A DNA stretch of 64,000 bases from Armatimonas rosea (GTDB lineage: Bacteria; Armatimonadota; Armatimonadia; Armatimonadales; Armatimonadaceae). Within the stretch, counting starts at the first letter, position 1; every line of letters begins with the position of its first letter. This document shows positions 7,831 through 15,101 of the stretch, piece after piece. The position numbers were made by a program, and so were the translations under genes. Location of the stretch: NCBI RefSeq assembly GCF_014202505.1, contig NZ_JACHGW010000007.1:62001-126000 (forward strand), read 5' to 3'. A model generated the notes under the pieces. The model was not told the origin of the DNA. It did no database searches and was given only the letters and a program-made list of their open reading frames with translations.

Positions 7831-8586
7831 ATGGCAAAGATACCCATTTGTTTGCAGATGTATACGGTCCGTGACGATGCCCAGCGCGATCTGGCAGGGA
7901 CCCTCGCAACCGTTGCAAGCCTTGGCTATGCGGGAGTGGAGCTGGCCGGCTACTCAGGCAAGACAGCGCAGGAGTACAAGGCGCTCCTCGATTCCCATGG
8001 CCTGCGCGCCATTGGTGCCCACGTGGGCGTGGACCAGGTCACGGGAAAGATCGACCAGACTATTGAAGAGGCGAAGCTCTTTGGCTACAACTATGTGATC
8101 GTCCCGTGGATCGGCAAGCCCTACACCGAGTCGCTTGAGGGCTACCGCACGCTGGGAGCGGAGCTCTCCGCAGTTGCGGAGCAGTATACTGCGGCGGGGC
8201 TGACACTCTGCTACCACAACCACGCCTTTGAGTTCGACCTCTTGGAGGGGGACAAGACGGGGCTCGATGTCTTATTCGAGTCCGCCCCCCGTGTCCAGGC
8301 AGAGCTGGATACCTTCTGGATCAAGAAGGGCTGCCAAGACATCCCGGAGTACCTCACCCGGCTCTCGGGGCGGGTACCGCTGGTGCACCTGAAGGACATG
8401 GATGCCGAAGGGAACTTTGCGCCGGTGGGCACGGGGACCGTGGACTATCCGGCACTGTTTGCGGCCGCGGAGGCAGCGGGCGTCGCCTACTACATGGTCG
8501 AGCAGGACAGCTGCCAGGCCCCCTTGACCCCGCTTGAGTCGATCAAGGTTAGTATGGAGAACCTGAAGGCCTGGGGCAAGGTCTGA
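7831..8586 (+). CDS. Sugar phosphate isomerase/epimerase (xylose isomerase-like TIM barrel)
   Basis: This 251-residue TIM-barrel protein belongs to the AP-endonuclease 2 / sugar isomerase superfamily. The N-terminus PICLQMYTVRDD, the segment GYAGVELAGYSG, the metal-site strands LCYHNHAFEF and VQAELDTFWIKKG, then VPLVHLKDMD and a final YYMVEQDS are all typical. Glu, Asp and His residues in these strands would bind a divalent metal. It probably interconverts a keto or aldo sugar or an inositol derivative; the substrate is not predictable. A small membrane protein follows after seven bases. Confidence 0.85.
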   Translation: MAKIPICLQMYTVRDDAQRDLAGTLATVASLGYAGVELAGYSGKTAQEYKALLDSHGLRAIGAHVGVDQVTGKIDQTIEEAKLFGYNYVIVPWIGKPYTESLEGYRTLGAELSAVAEQYTAAGLTLCYHNHAFEFDLLEGDKTGLDVLFESAPRVQAELDTFWIKKGCQDIPEYLTRLSGRVPLVHLKDMDAEGNFAPVGTGTVDYPALFAAAEAAGVAYYMVEQDSCQAPLTPLESIKVSMENLKAWGKV

Positions 8587-8593
8587 GGCCACT

Positions 8594-8794
8594 ATGCGTC
8601 TGATCGGCTGGGTCGGGCTGGCATTTTGTAGTGTTGGGCTGCTGATTGACCTGGCGACCTACCACAATATCAGTCGTGTCGGCGGAGGGGGCGAGCTTGC
8701 AGACCCCCTCCGCACGCTTTTCTGGGGCATGGTACTGTTTCCCATTGGGGCGAATCTCTCCCTGGTACTTTTACGACGTCAGCTAGGGCGCTGA
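8594..8794 (+). CDS. Small two-helix membrane protein, 66 aa
   Basis: The ATG is seven bases after the isomerase stop. The 66 residues form two hydrophobic segments (IGWVGLAFCSVGLLIDLA and LFWGMVLFPIGANLSLVLL) separated by a polar Gly-rich loop. The C-terminus is basic (RRQLGR), which favours the cytoplasmic side. It is unrecognised. The tight spacing and good codon use support a real gene. Confidence 0.65.
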   Translation: MRLIGWVGLAFCSVGLLIDLATYHNISRVGGGGELADPLRTLFWGMVLFPIGANLSLVLLRRQLGR

Positions 8795-8841
8795 GAGTGT
8801 CTTTCCTTTTCCTTTTTTGTCGTGATATACTAAAAAAATCC

Positions 8842-8880
8842 TTGACACACCTTTGACACGGGAACTTCGTGTCTAAAAAT
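8842..8880 (+). promoter_or_regulatory. Sigma-70 promoter with two TTGACA boxes
   Basis: Two perfect TTGACA hexamers lie at 8842-8847 and 8853-8858, followed by an A-rich -10 region (TAAAAAT, 8874-8880) 15 to 16 bases after the second. Transcription would start near 8887 and lead into the double-HTH gene. The duplicated -35, with starts 11 bases apart, is unusual. Confidence 0.6.
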
Positions 8881-8914
8881 GTGTTGGGTCTAAGGAATAA
8901 ACAAGGTGTGAGCC

Positions 8915-10195
8915 TTGAAATATAGAAATATCATGACGTCAGATTCACCAATCTCTTCACGTCGCCGCCAAGATATACTCCGTCGTGTTCGTCAACGGCA
9001 GGCGATTTTACAAAATGCTACCCCCGACGATATCCTAGAAGCGGAGAGAAAGCTATTTGCGGAAGACGATGAGTACATCCCTCAGCTTTTACGTGCTCGT
9101 GCTGCCCTCTTAGGCGAGGTTGAGGAAGAGCTTCCGCCACTAGAACCCGCGTTTGAGGAGCTCCCTGACTTTCCGAGTGCAGTTTCTCCTGTTGTCCCCC
9201 TCAAGCAAGCACCGGTCGTACCGACTGCGCAAAAGGATAATGTCCTGCAGCCGCCGCCGCCCGATAAAGAGCTCTCCGAGTTTGATCGTCACCACAACGC
9301 GATTCGTCTTTATGTGATTCAGCAGTTTGAAGAGGGGAAAAAGTCGCGTGAGATCGCCGAGCTGATTGGCTTGACCCCGCATAAGCTCTCGCGCTGGTAC
9401 AACCAAGTCAAGGAGCTCCCTTTTGCGATGCGCCTCTGGATTCCGCTCTTCAAAGAGGAAGAGCTAGGAGAGTGGAAGCCGGGCGACCCCGATAGTGAGG
9501 ACGAAGAGCCCGATGCGACTCTTGTCTCAGAGCCCGAGCCACGTCCTGCGCAACGTGTGCTGGAGCCTAGTCCTGAGGCAGTGCGTGCCGCCAAGCGAGC
9601 ACTCCTTCAGGCGGAGAAAAATGCCCAGCTCGAGCAGGATCGTGCTGAAGTTTCTCAGTGGATCGCCGACAATACCGCCTCCGACGAAGATATTGTCGTG
9701 GCGCAGCGGCTCGCGGCGCTGGCCTTTCACCGGGCGGAGTGGAGCCTCTCACGGATCGCACGCGCCTTGGAGCTGGATGTCTCGACCATCAGCCGCTGGA
9801 TGACACGGGCCAAGCAGGCGGAGGAGGCGGAGCTTGCGCTACAGAAGGGCATGGACAAGCGTCGCACGGAGCAGAAGCTAAAGGCGGCGGCAAAGCCTGT
9901 CGTGCGGCAGACGCCGCGCCCCAAGATCGCGCTACCGCGGCCGATCCAGCCCCTCTCACCCATGGCCAAGCGGTCGGTCGGTATGCTGCGTGCGGTAATC
10001 GAGCAGGCGGAGACCCAAGACGATGGTGTCGTGCTCTTGCCCGTGGCCAGCGCGATTGAGCGCGAGCGCGTCATGGCATCGCTCTCCATGATGAGTGTCG
10101 CCGCGGGTCGTCCTCAGCCGCGCGGCAAGGAGTTTGTTATCCCGCTTCCGCCTGAGGAGGCGATGTACCTCAGGCGGATGCTCGTGCAGGACTAG
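8915..10195 (+). CDS. Double helix-turn-helix protein of unknown function
   Basis: This protein has 426 residues from a TTG at 8915 (AAGGTG six bases upstream) or 420 from the ATG at 8933. Two homeodomain-like helix-turn-helix units are visible. One is near residues 130-165 (KSREIAELIGLTPHKLSRWY) and the other near 270-300 (SLSRIARALELDVSTISRWM); both end in an SRW recognition helix. The N-terminus is rich in Arg and Glu and contains RRRQDILRRVRQRQ. The C-terminal 80 residues have a small alpha/beta domain. The helices resemble those of transposase or resolvase DNA-binding domains, but no nuclease motif is seen. It is probably a DNA-binding regulator or structural protein. Its stop shares CTAG with topA. 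Confidence 0.75.
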   Translation: MKYRNIMTSDSPISSRRRQDILRRVRQRQAILQNATPDDILEAERKLFAEDDEYIPQLLRARAALLGEVEEELPPLEPAFEELPDFPSAVSPVVPLKQAPVVPTAQKDNVLQPPPPDKELSEFDRHHNAIRLYVIQQFEEGKKSREIAELIGLTPHKLSRWYNQVKELPFAMRLWIPLFKEEELGEWKPGDPDSEDEEPDATLVSEPEPRPAQRVLEPSPEAVRAAKRALLQAEKNAQLEQDRAEVSQWIADNTASDEDIVVAQRLAALAFHRAEWSLSRIARALELDVSTISRWMTRAKQAEEAELALQKGMDKRRTEQKLKAAAKPVVRQTPRPKIALPRPIQPLSPMAKRSVGMLRAVIEQAETQDDGVVLLPVASAIERERVMASLSMMSVAAGRPQPRGKEFVIPLPPEEAMYLRRMLVQD

Positions 10196-12495
10196 GCCTC
10201 TGCCTCGGTGTCGGCGGTCTCTTTCGGGGCCGCCTTGATGCTCTCCGAGTAGCCACACTCTTTATTGACACAGGCGATCCCGGTGAGGCGTCCTTTGAAG
10301 ACCTTCTCGTGGAGGAGGCCTTCGCACTGGGGGCACTTACGGTCGGTGAGCGGCTTGCCGGGGAGCGCGGTCTTGCAGGCGGGGTACTGGTTGCAGGAGT
10401 AGAACACACCCGTGCGGCTGCGCTTCTCCACAAACTCGCCCTTGCCACACGCGAAGCACTTCACGCCCGTGGACGCCGCCGCGGGCTTGTCCTTGTGGAT
10501 GTACTTGCACTCGGGGTAGCCTGGACAGGCGAGGAACTTGCCAAAGCGCCCGGTCTTCTCCACGAGTAGCCGCCCACAGTTGGGGCAGGGAATCTCCGAG
10601 ACCACCGGCTCTGCCACGGCCGCAGCTTCACCGTCGGCTCCTTCCGCCGCAACCTTCTCGCTGTACTTGCACTCGGGGTAGTTGGAGCAGGAGATAAACT
10701 TGCCGTAGCGGCTGAACTTCTCCACCAGCGGCTTGCCACACTCCGGACAGGCGCGGCCGATATCCTTGGCGAACTTGCCCATGGTCTCATCGGCAGCCTT
10801 GAGTGCGATGGCAAAGGGCTCGTAGAACTCCTTGAGCAGGTTGACGCGGGTCTCCTTGCCCTCCTCGATGGCATCGAGGCGCTCCTCCATGCCCGCGGTG
10901 AAGTGGACATCGAGGATCTGCGGAAAGGCTTGGACGAGGAGGTCCGTCACCACGAAGCCAAGGTCGGTGGGCTGGAACTTCTTCTCATTGAGCGCGACAT
11001 AGCCCCGGTCCTGGATGGTGGAGATGATCGAGGCGTAGGTGCTCGGGCGCCCGATCCCTTGCTCCTCCATTGCCTTGACCAGAGTCGCCTCAGTGAAGCG
11101 GGGCGGGGGCTCGGTGAAGTGCTGCTTGGGCAGGAGCTTTAAGAGATCAAGCGGCATCCCCTCGGTGAGCGGAGGAAGCGGCGGCTTCTCGTCGTCGTCC
11201 ACCTGTGTGGGGTTGTCCTTGCCCTCGGTGTAGACCCGCAGGAAGCCGTCGAACTTGACGGTCGAGCCGGTGGCGCGGAAGGTGTACTTCGCCGCCTCGA
11301 TATCGGCCTGCACCACATCCATGACTGCGGGAGACATCTGCGACGCGATAAAACGCAGCCAGATCAGGCGGTAGAGCTTGAACTGGTCCGGGTTGAGGCG
11401 GGTCTTGACACTGTCCGGGTCGCGGGAGATATAGGTTGGGCGGATCGCCTCGTGGGCATCTTGCGCCGCGTTCTTAGACTTATAAAAGTTGTACTTCTCA
11501 GGGGCGTAGGGCTTGCCAAACGTGCTGACAATGTACTCTTTTGCTGCCGCCTGTGCCTCATCGGCGACACGGGTCGAGTCCGTACGCATGTAGGTAATCA
11601 GACCAACCGTCCCTGCATCCCCGCCCAGGTCGATTCCTTCGTAGAGCTGCTGCGCCACGGACATCGTGCGCTTGCTGGTGAAGCCGAGCTTGCGCGCCGC
11701 CTCTTGCTGGAGGGTCGAGGTAATAAAGGGAGCGTAGGGCCGGCGCTGGCGCTCGGACTTCTTGACCTTGACGACATTCCAAGGGGCTTTTTCGACCGCT
11801 CGCAGCACCGTCATGGTCTGGTCCTCGGTCTTGATCTCGAGCTTCTTGCCCTCAAAGCCCACGAGGTTGGCATCGAAGGCCTGCTTCTTGCCGGTCTGGG
11901 GGGTTAGGTTGGCGGTCAGGCTCCAGTACTCAACTGGGACAAAGGCGAGGATCTCGCGCTCTCGGTCGGCGATCAGGCGCACGGCCACGGACTGAACGCG
12001 CCCGGCGGAGAGGTCCTTGCGAACTTTCTTCCAGAGCAGCGGGCTGATCTTGTAGCCCACGAGGCGGTCCAGTGTGCGGCGGGTCTCCTGCGCCTCGACT
12101 TTATCTTGGTTGATATCGCGTGGGTTGGCCAGCGCTGCCTGCACCGCGGTCTTGGTGATCTCGTTGAAGACAATGCGCTTGATGCGGGACTTGGGGAGCT
12201 TGAGTGCGGCGGCGATGTGCCAGGAGATTGCCTCCCCCTCGCGGTCGGGGTCGGAGGCGAGGTAGACCGTGTCACAGCCCTTGGCAGCGGCGGCGAGCTT
12301 GCCCAGGACATCCTTGCGGTCGGTTAGGGGCTCGTAGGTGAGTGCAAAGTCGTTCTCGATATCCACGGCGAGCTTGGACTTGGGGAGGTCACGGACATGG
12401 CCCATGCTGGCCTCGACTTGGTAGTCTTTGCCAAGGAAGCCCTTGAGGGTCTTGGTCTTGGCGGGCGATTCGACGATAATGAGCGATCTTGCCAT
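10192..12495 (-). CDS. topA: DNA topoisomerase I
   Basis: This 767-residue type IA topoisomerase relaxes negative supercoils. It begins with the TOPRIM domain (SLIIVESPAKTKTLKGFLG, acidic triad in ASDPDREGEAISWH). The active-site tyrosine lies in TYMRTDSTRV. The C-terminus holds four zinc-ribbon modules beginning CPECGKPL, CPNCGRLL, CFACGKGE and CPQCEGLL, and each has a second Cys pair. The ATG at 12495 has an AGGA about eight bases upstream. Its end overlaps the convergent HTH gene by the shared stop CTAG. Confidence 0.97.
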   Translation of the reverse strand: MARSLIIVESPAKTKTLKGFLGKDYQVEASMGHVRDLPKSKLAVDIENDFALTYEPLTDRKDVLGKLAAAAKGCDTVYLASDPDREGEAISWHIAAALKLPKSRIKRIVFNEITKTAVQAALANPRDINQDKVEAQETRRTLDRLVGYKISPLLWKKVRKDLSAGRVQSVAVRLIADREREILAFVPVEYWSLTANLTPQTGKKQAFDANLVGFEGKKLEIKTEDQTMTVLRAVEKAPWNVVKVKKSERQRRPYAPFITSTLQQEAARKLGFTSKRTMSVAQQLYEGIDLGGDAGTVGLITYMRTDSTRVADEAQAAAKEYIVSTFGKPYAPEKYNFYKSKNAAQDAHEAIRPTYISRDPDSVKTRLNPDQFKLYRLIWLRFIASQMSPAVMDVVQADIEAAKYTFRATGSTVKFDGFLRVYTEGKDNPTQVDDDEKPPLPPLTEGMPLDLLKLLPKQHFTEPPPRFTEATLVKAMEEQGIGRPSTYASIISTIQDRGYVALNEKKFQPTDLGFVVTDLLVQAFPQILDVHFTAGMEERLDAIEEGKETRVNLLKEFYEPFAIALKAADETMGKFAKDIGRACPECGKPLVEKFSRYGKFISCSNYPECKYSEKVAAEGADGEAAAVAEPVVSEIPCPNCGRLLVEKTGRFGKFLACPGYPECKYIHKDKPAAASTGVKCFACGKGEFVEKRSRTGVFYSCNQYPACKTALPGKPLTDRKCPQCEGLLHEKVFKGRLTGIACVNKECGYSESIKAAPKETADTEAEA

Positions 12496-12578
12496 AGTTA
12501 TTTCCTGAGGAGGACGCCGCCGATTGTATCGCGGTGCATCTCTCCTTCGCAACGAGAGTGTACAATTGTTTTAAGAGA

Positions 12579-13187
12579 ATGGTTCCTGACCCGGAGTTTT
12601 ACTGGCACACGAGCCCCTTGCAGTTTGTCCCCGCGATCCTGAGCTCTGGGGCGCTCGTGGCATCGGCCTACCCAAGGCCCCGCGCCCTGGCACGCCGCCG
12701 CAAGCTTGGGCTGGAGGGGGTTGTCCATCTTTCTTTTACCGCACGGACACCGCTTCTTACCGATAAATGCCAGCGCGGCTATCCTCACGTGCTCTTTGCC
12801 TTCGACCCCGCAATCGCCGAGCTCCCTGGCGCGGGCTATCTCAAGTGGAACACGATGCGCTGGGCACACCGCGAGGAGTTTATCCCGATTGTCGATCCCG
12901 CCGAGAAGGCCACCTTTCGCGCCGCCTGGCGCGCCGGGAGCTACCCGTCGGCGGAGCTTTTGATACCAAAACAGCTCGCGCTCAACCACGCCACCGCCCT
13001 CTATCTTGCCTCGCAGGCCGAGGCGGACTGGCTGATGCGGCTATCTCTTCCCACTCCTCCGATGACAATCGACCCGGAAAGGTTCCCGCCCGGCCCCCCT
13101 CACGATCTCACCGCGTTTCACGAGTGGGCCGATTCCTGCGAGCGTGCCGGGGAGCTCCTGCCGCCGCTGGAGGCGGTGTTTGATTGA
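12579..13187 (+). CDS. DarT-like (DUF4433) ADP-ribosyltransferase-fold protein
   Basis: The 202-residue product follows the DarT layout. It has an N-terminal His strand and helix (FYWHTSPLQFVPAILSSGAL), an Arg-rich segment (RPRALARRRKL), then VVHLSFTARTPLL at the place of the DarT YFTPRSPM motif. A later AELLIPKQLAL has Glu at the place of the catalytic glutamate. DarT toxins ADP-ribosylate thymidines in single-stranded DNA and are normally paired with a DarG macrodomain antitoxin, but no such gene is adjacent. TACAAT lies at 12560-12565. The stop TGA coincides with the start of a palindromic repeat. The family call rests on motif order only. Confidence 0.55.
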   Translation: MVPDPEFYWHTSPLQFVPAILSSGALVASAYPRPRALARRRKLGLEGVVHLSFTARTPLLTDKCQRGYPHVLFAFDPAIAELPGAGYLKWNTMRWAHREEFIPIVDPAEKATFRAAWRAGSYPSAELLIPKQLALNHATALYLASQAEADWLMRLSLPTPPMTIDPERFPPGPPHDLTAFHEWADSCERAGELLPPLEAVFD

Positions 13188-13235
13188 CCTCCCCCCGCGC
13201 TTTAGCGCGCGACCCCCTCCGGCAAGCGAAGGGGG
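13185..13235. repeat. GC-rich palindromic element E1, left copy of an inverted pair
   Basis: About 50 bases beginning TGACCTCCCCCCGCGC, with internal complementarity (CGCG...CGCG and CCCCCT...AAGGGGG). The reverse complement recurs at 14033-14087 with a few differences. The first three bases are the stop codon of the upstream gene, and the last bases abut the -10 box of the downstream gene. Confidence 0.85.
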
Positions 13236-13241
13236 TAAAAT
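13236..13241 (+). promoter_or_regulatory. -10 box TAAAAT for the FGE-like gene
   Basis: TAAAAT ends six bases before the ATG at 13248 and directly abuts repeat E1, which occupies the -35 region. A leaderless transcript is expected. Confidence 0.5.
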
Positions 13242-13247
13242 GGCGGC

Positions 13248-14024
13248 ATGGCGTGGGAGAAACTTGAGCCGTCGGGCCGCCCCTTATTGGAAGCCTACAA
13301 GGCGCAGCTTGTCTCGATTCCGGCGGGGAAGCTCCTGCGTCGAACGGGCATGATGTCGGTGCTTCGGGAGCGCCCCGCCAAGGGAATTGTCGCGCGGCTG
13401 ACCGGCAAGACGGAGGTCATCACCGCCGAAGAGCCGATCCTAAGCGAAGTCGCAACCATACCCGCCTTTCAGATGGGGCGCACGCCAGTTACGGTCGGGA
13501 TGTGGCAGGAGTTCTGCGGTGCCACGCATCGTGAGATGCAAGCGCCACCCGATCATCCTGTGTGGGGGAGTGGCTGGGATGCAGTGCGCGATCATCCGAT
13601 TGTGAGGGTGACCTGGGAGGACTGCCAAGCCTACGCCGACTGGGCAGGGCTCGTGCTCCCCACGGCGGCACAGTGGGAGTACGCGGCCAGTGGTGGCGAT
13701 GGCAGAGTGTATCCGTGGGGCGATGATTGGGACGCCAGCAAGTGCCAGTGTAGTAAGAAATCCCGTGTTGACTCTGGGGGTACATCGCGCGTGGGGAGTT
13801 TCCCTGCGGGCCCGTTTGGACTGTACGATATGGCAGGAAATGTCTTTGAGTGGAGCGCGGACTGGTACGATGACACCAAGACATTTCGCTGCCTTCATGG
13901 TGGCGCGTGGGGGCATAGTGCGAGGGAGGAGTTTTGCTGCGCCTATCGGGGCCGGATGGTTCCTACAATGTGGAGCTTTTTCTGGGGATTTCGCCTGGCT
14001 AATCTCCCGCACATCTCAAGATAG
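13248..14024 (+). CDS. FGE-sulfatase (SUMF1) domain protein
   Basis: This 258-residue protein has the formylglycine-generating-enzyme fold: IPAFQMGRTPVTVGMWQEF, HPIVRVTWEDCQAYADWAG, LPTAAQWEYAASGG, YPWGDDWDASKC and GLYDMAGNVFEWSADWY. Near the C-terminus the usual cysteine pair of true FGE is incomplete. FCCAYRGRMVP is present, but the later Cys in the FRC position is replaced (FRLA). It is therefore more likely a binding or modified FGE-like domain than a sulfatase activator. There is no signal peptide. The gene lies between inverted repeats E1 and E2, between two convergent genes, which looks like a small inserted cassette. Confidence 0.85.
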   Translation: MAWEKLEPSGRPLLEAYKAQLVSIPAGKLLRRTGMMSVLRERPAKGIVARLTGKTEVITAEEPILSEVATIPAFQMGRTPVTVGMWQEFCGATHREMQAPPDHPVWGSGWDAVRDHPIVRVTWEDCQAYADWAGLVLPTAAQWEYAASGGDGRVYPWGDDWDASKCQCSKKSRVDSGGTSRVGSFPAGPFGLYDMAGNVFEWSADWYDDTKTFRCLHGGAWGHSAREEFCCAYRGRMVPTMWSFFWGFRLANLPHISR

Positions 14025-14032
14025 CCAAAGCT

Positions 14033-14087
14033 TCCCCCCCTTCGCGAAGCCGGAGGGGGTCGCGCGCTAAAGCGCGGGGGGAGGTCA
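14033..14087. repeat. GC-rich palindromic element E2, right copy of an inverted pair
   Basis: The reverse complement of E1 with minor changes. It contains CCGGAGGGGGTCGCGCGC and ends GGGGGGAGGTCA, whose last bases are the TGA stop of rlmH on the minus strand. Both elements touch the stop codon of the flanking gene and together bracket the FGE-like gene. Confidence 0.85.
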
Positions 14088-14549
14088 CCGATGGTACGCC
14101 TCACCCCGGTTGATCTTAAACGCTCGGTAGAGCTGCTCGACCAGCACAACACGAGCGAGCGGGTGGGGGAGGGTCATCGGGCCGAAAGAGAGCAGGAAGT
14201 TCGCGCGGGCCCGGACCGCATCGCTGAGGCCGTTGGCGCCGCCGATCAGAAAGATCAGGTGGCTCTCACCGTCGGTGCAGACTTGCTCGATCTTAGCGGC
14301 GAGCGCCTCGGAGGAGAGAGCCTTTCCGGTGCCGTCGCAGGCGACCACCCAGGCGCGCTCGGGGAGACGGGCGAGGAGGCGCTCGCCCTCTTTCTCGGAG
14401 TCGGCGCGGGTGTCTTCCTCCACCTCGATCAGGCTAAACGTGCTGGTCTGGCCGCCCAGGCGCTTGACATACTCCGCGACCGCGTCCTTCCAGTAGCTCT
14501 CGCGCAGCTTCCCGACACAGAGCACGGTCACTTGAGGGCGTGCGGCCAT
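14085..14549 (-). CDS. rlmH: 23S rRNA pseudouridine-1915 N3-methyltransferase
   Basis: This 154-residue SPOUT methyltransferase has the family features: WKDAVAEYVKRLGG near the N-terminus, the SAM-binding knot LIFLIGGANGLSDAV, and the C-terminal PHPLARVVLVEQLYRAF ending in AYHR. RlmH methylates N3 of pseudouridine 1915 in helix 69 of 23S rRNA. The ATG directly follows the stop of the upstream gene (TAGATG), so the two are translationally linked. The stop codon lies at the edge of repeat E2. Confidence 0.95.
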   Translation of the reverse strand: MAARPQVTVLCVGKLRESYWKDAVAEYVKRLGGQTSTFSLIEVEEDTRADSEKEGERLLARLPERAWVVACDGTGKALSSEALAAKIEQVCTDGESHLIFLIGGANGLSDAVRARANFLLSFGPMTLPHPLARVVLVEQLYRAFKINRGEAYHR

Positions 14550-15053
14550 CTACTCTGCCTCGCCGGGGAGGGGCGGCATGTTGGCGATACTGATCACCCG
14601 CCAGTGGGGCTCGGTAAAAAAGAGATTGCGGCGGCGGCTCTCCTGGCGCATCACCAGCGTGAGCTGATTGCCGCCCCAGAGGGTCTCACTGCCATCGCCG
14701 AGCACCGACGCCGACGTAAACACAACTCGCTGCTTGGGGTCTTTGTCCGCGGACTCCAGGACCTTGGGGGGCGTGATCTTAACATCGTACTTGACACCTC
14801 GGCCACTGCTCTTGGCGTTGTTGAGGAGCAGGCGCATCCGGGCCTTGTTGAGCATTCCGCTCTTGAAGTCCTCCGAGATCAGGTCCATCATCGCCGAGAC
14901 ATGCCCGGCCTGCGCGGCATCGGCGGCCTCCTGCAGCGACTCGGCGATCTGTAGCTCCGGGGTGGCGGCGGGGCGGGGCGCCAGCGACCAGATGCCCGCC
15001 GCAACCAAGAGTAGCAGGCACAGCGCTACCACTATCTTACTGACTTTGCTCAT
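14550..15053 (-). CDS. Membrane-anchored hypothetical protein, 167 aa
   Basis: The ATG at 15053 has an ideal AAGGAG seven bases upstream, so the in-frame ATG at 15071 is rejected. Residues 5-23 form a signal anchor (IVVALCLLLLVAAGIWSL). The rest is one alpha+beta domain with LQEAADAAQAGHVSAMMDLI and a C-terminal sheet ending HWRVISIANMPPLPGEAE. The pattern of short helices then strands resembles the NTF2-like or DUF4440-type cone fold, but I cannot confirm this. rlmH follows with no gap. Confidence 0.7.
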   Translation of the reverse strand: MSKVSKIVVALCLLLLVAAGIWSLAPRPAATPELQIAESLQEAADAAQAGHVSAMMDLISEDFKSGMLNKARMRLLLNNAKSSGRGVKYDVKITPPKVLESADKDPKQRVVFTSASVLGDGSETLWGGNQLTLVMRQESRRRNLFFTEPHWRVISIANMPPLPGEAE

Positions 15054-15088
15054 GGGATTACTCCTTATCATACTAAACGCGTCTAGGG

Positions 15089-15094
15089 TAGAAT
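15089..15094 (+). promoter_or_regulatory. -10 box TAGAAT for the DUF1552 gene
   Basis: TAGAAT ends seven bases before the ATG at 15102, with no Shine-Dalgarno between. The divergent gene starts 36 bases upstream at 15053. Confidence 0.5.
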
Positions 15095-15101
15095 GGTTAC
15101 G

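Noticed and set aside
14091-14954. 287-codon plus-strand frame over rlmH and the next gene
   Set aside because: rlmH motifs are unambiguous on the minus strand, and the plus frame is a mirror of it.
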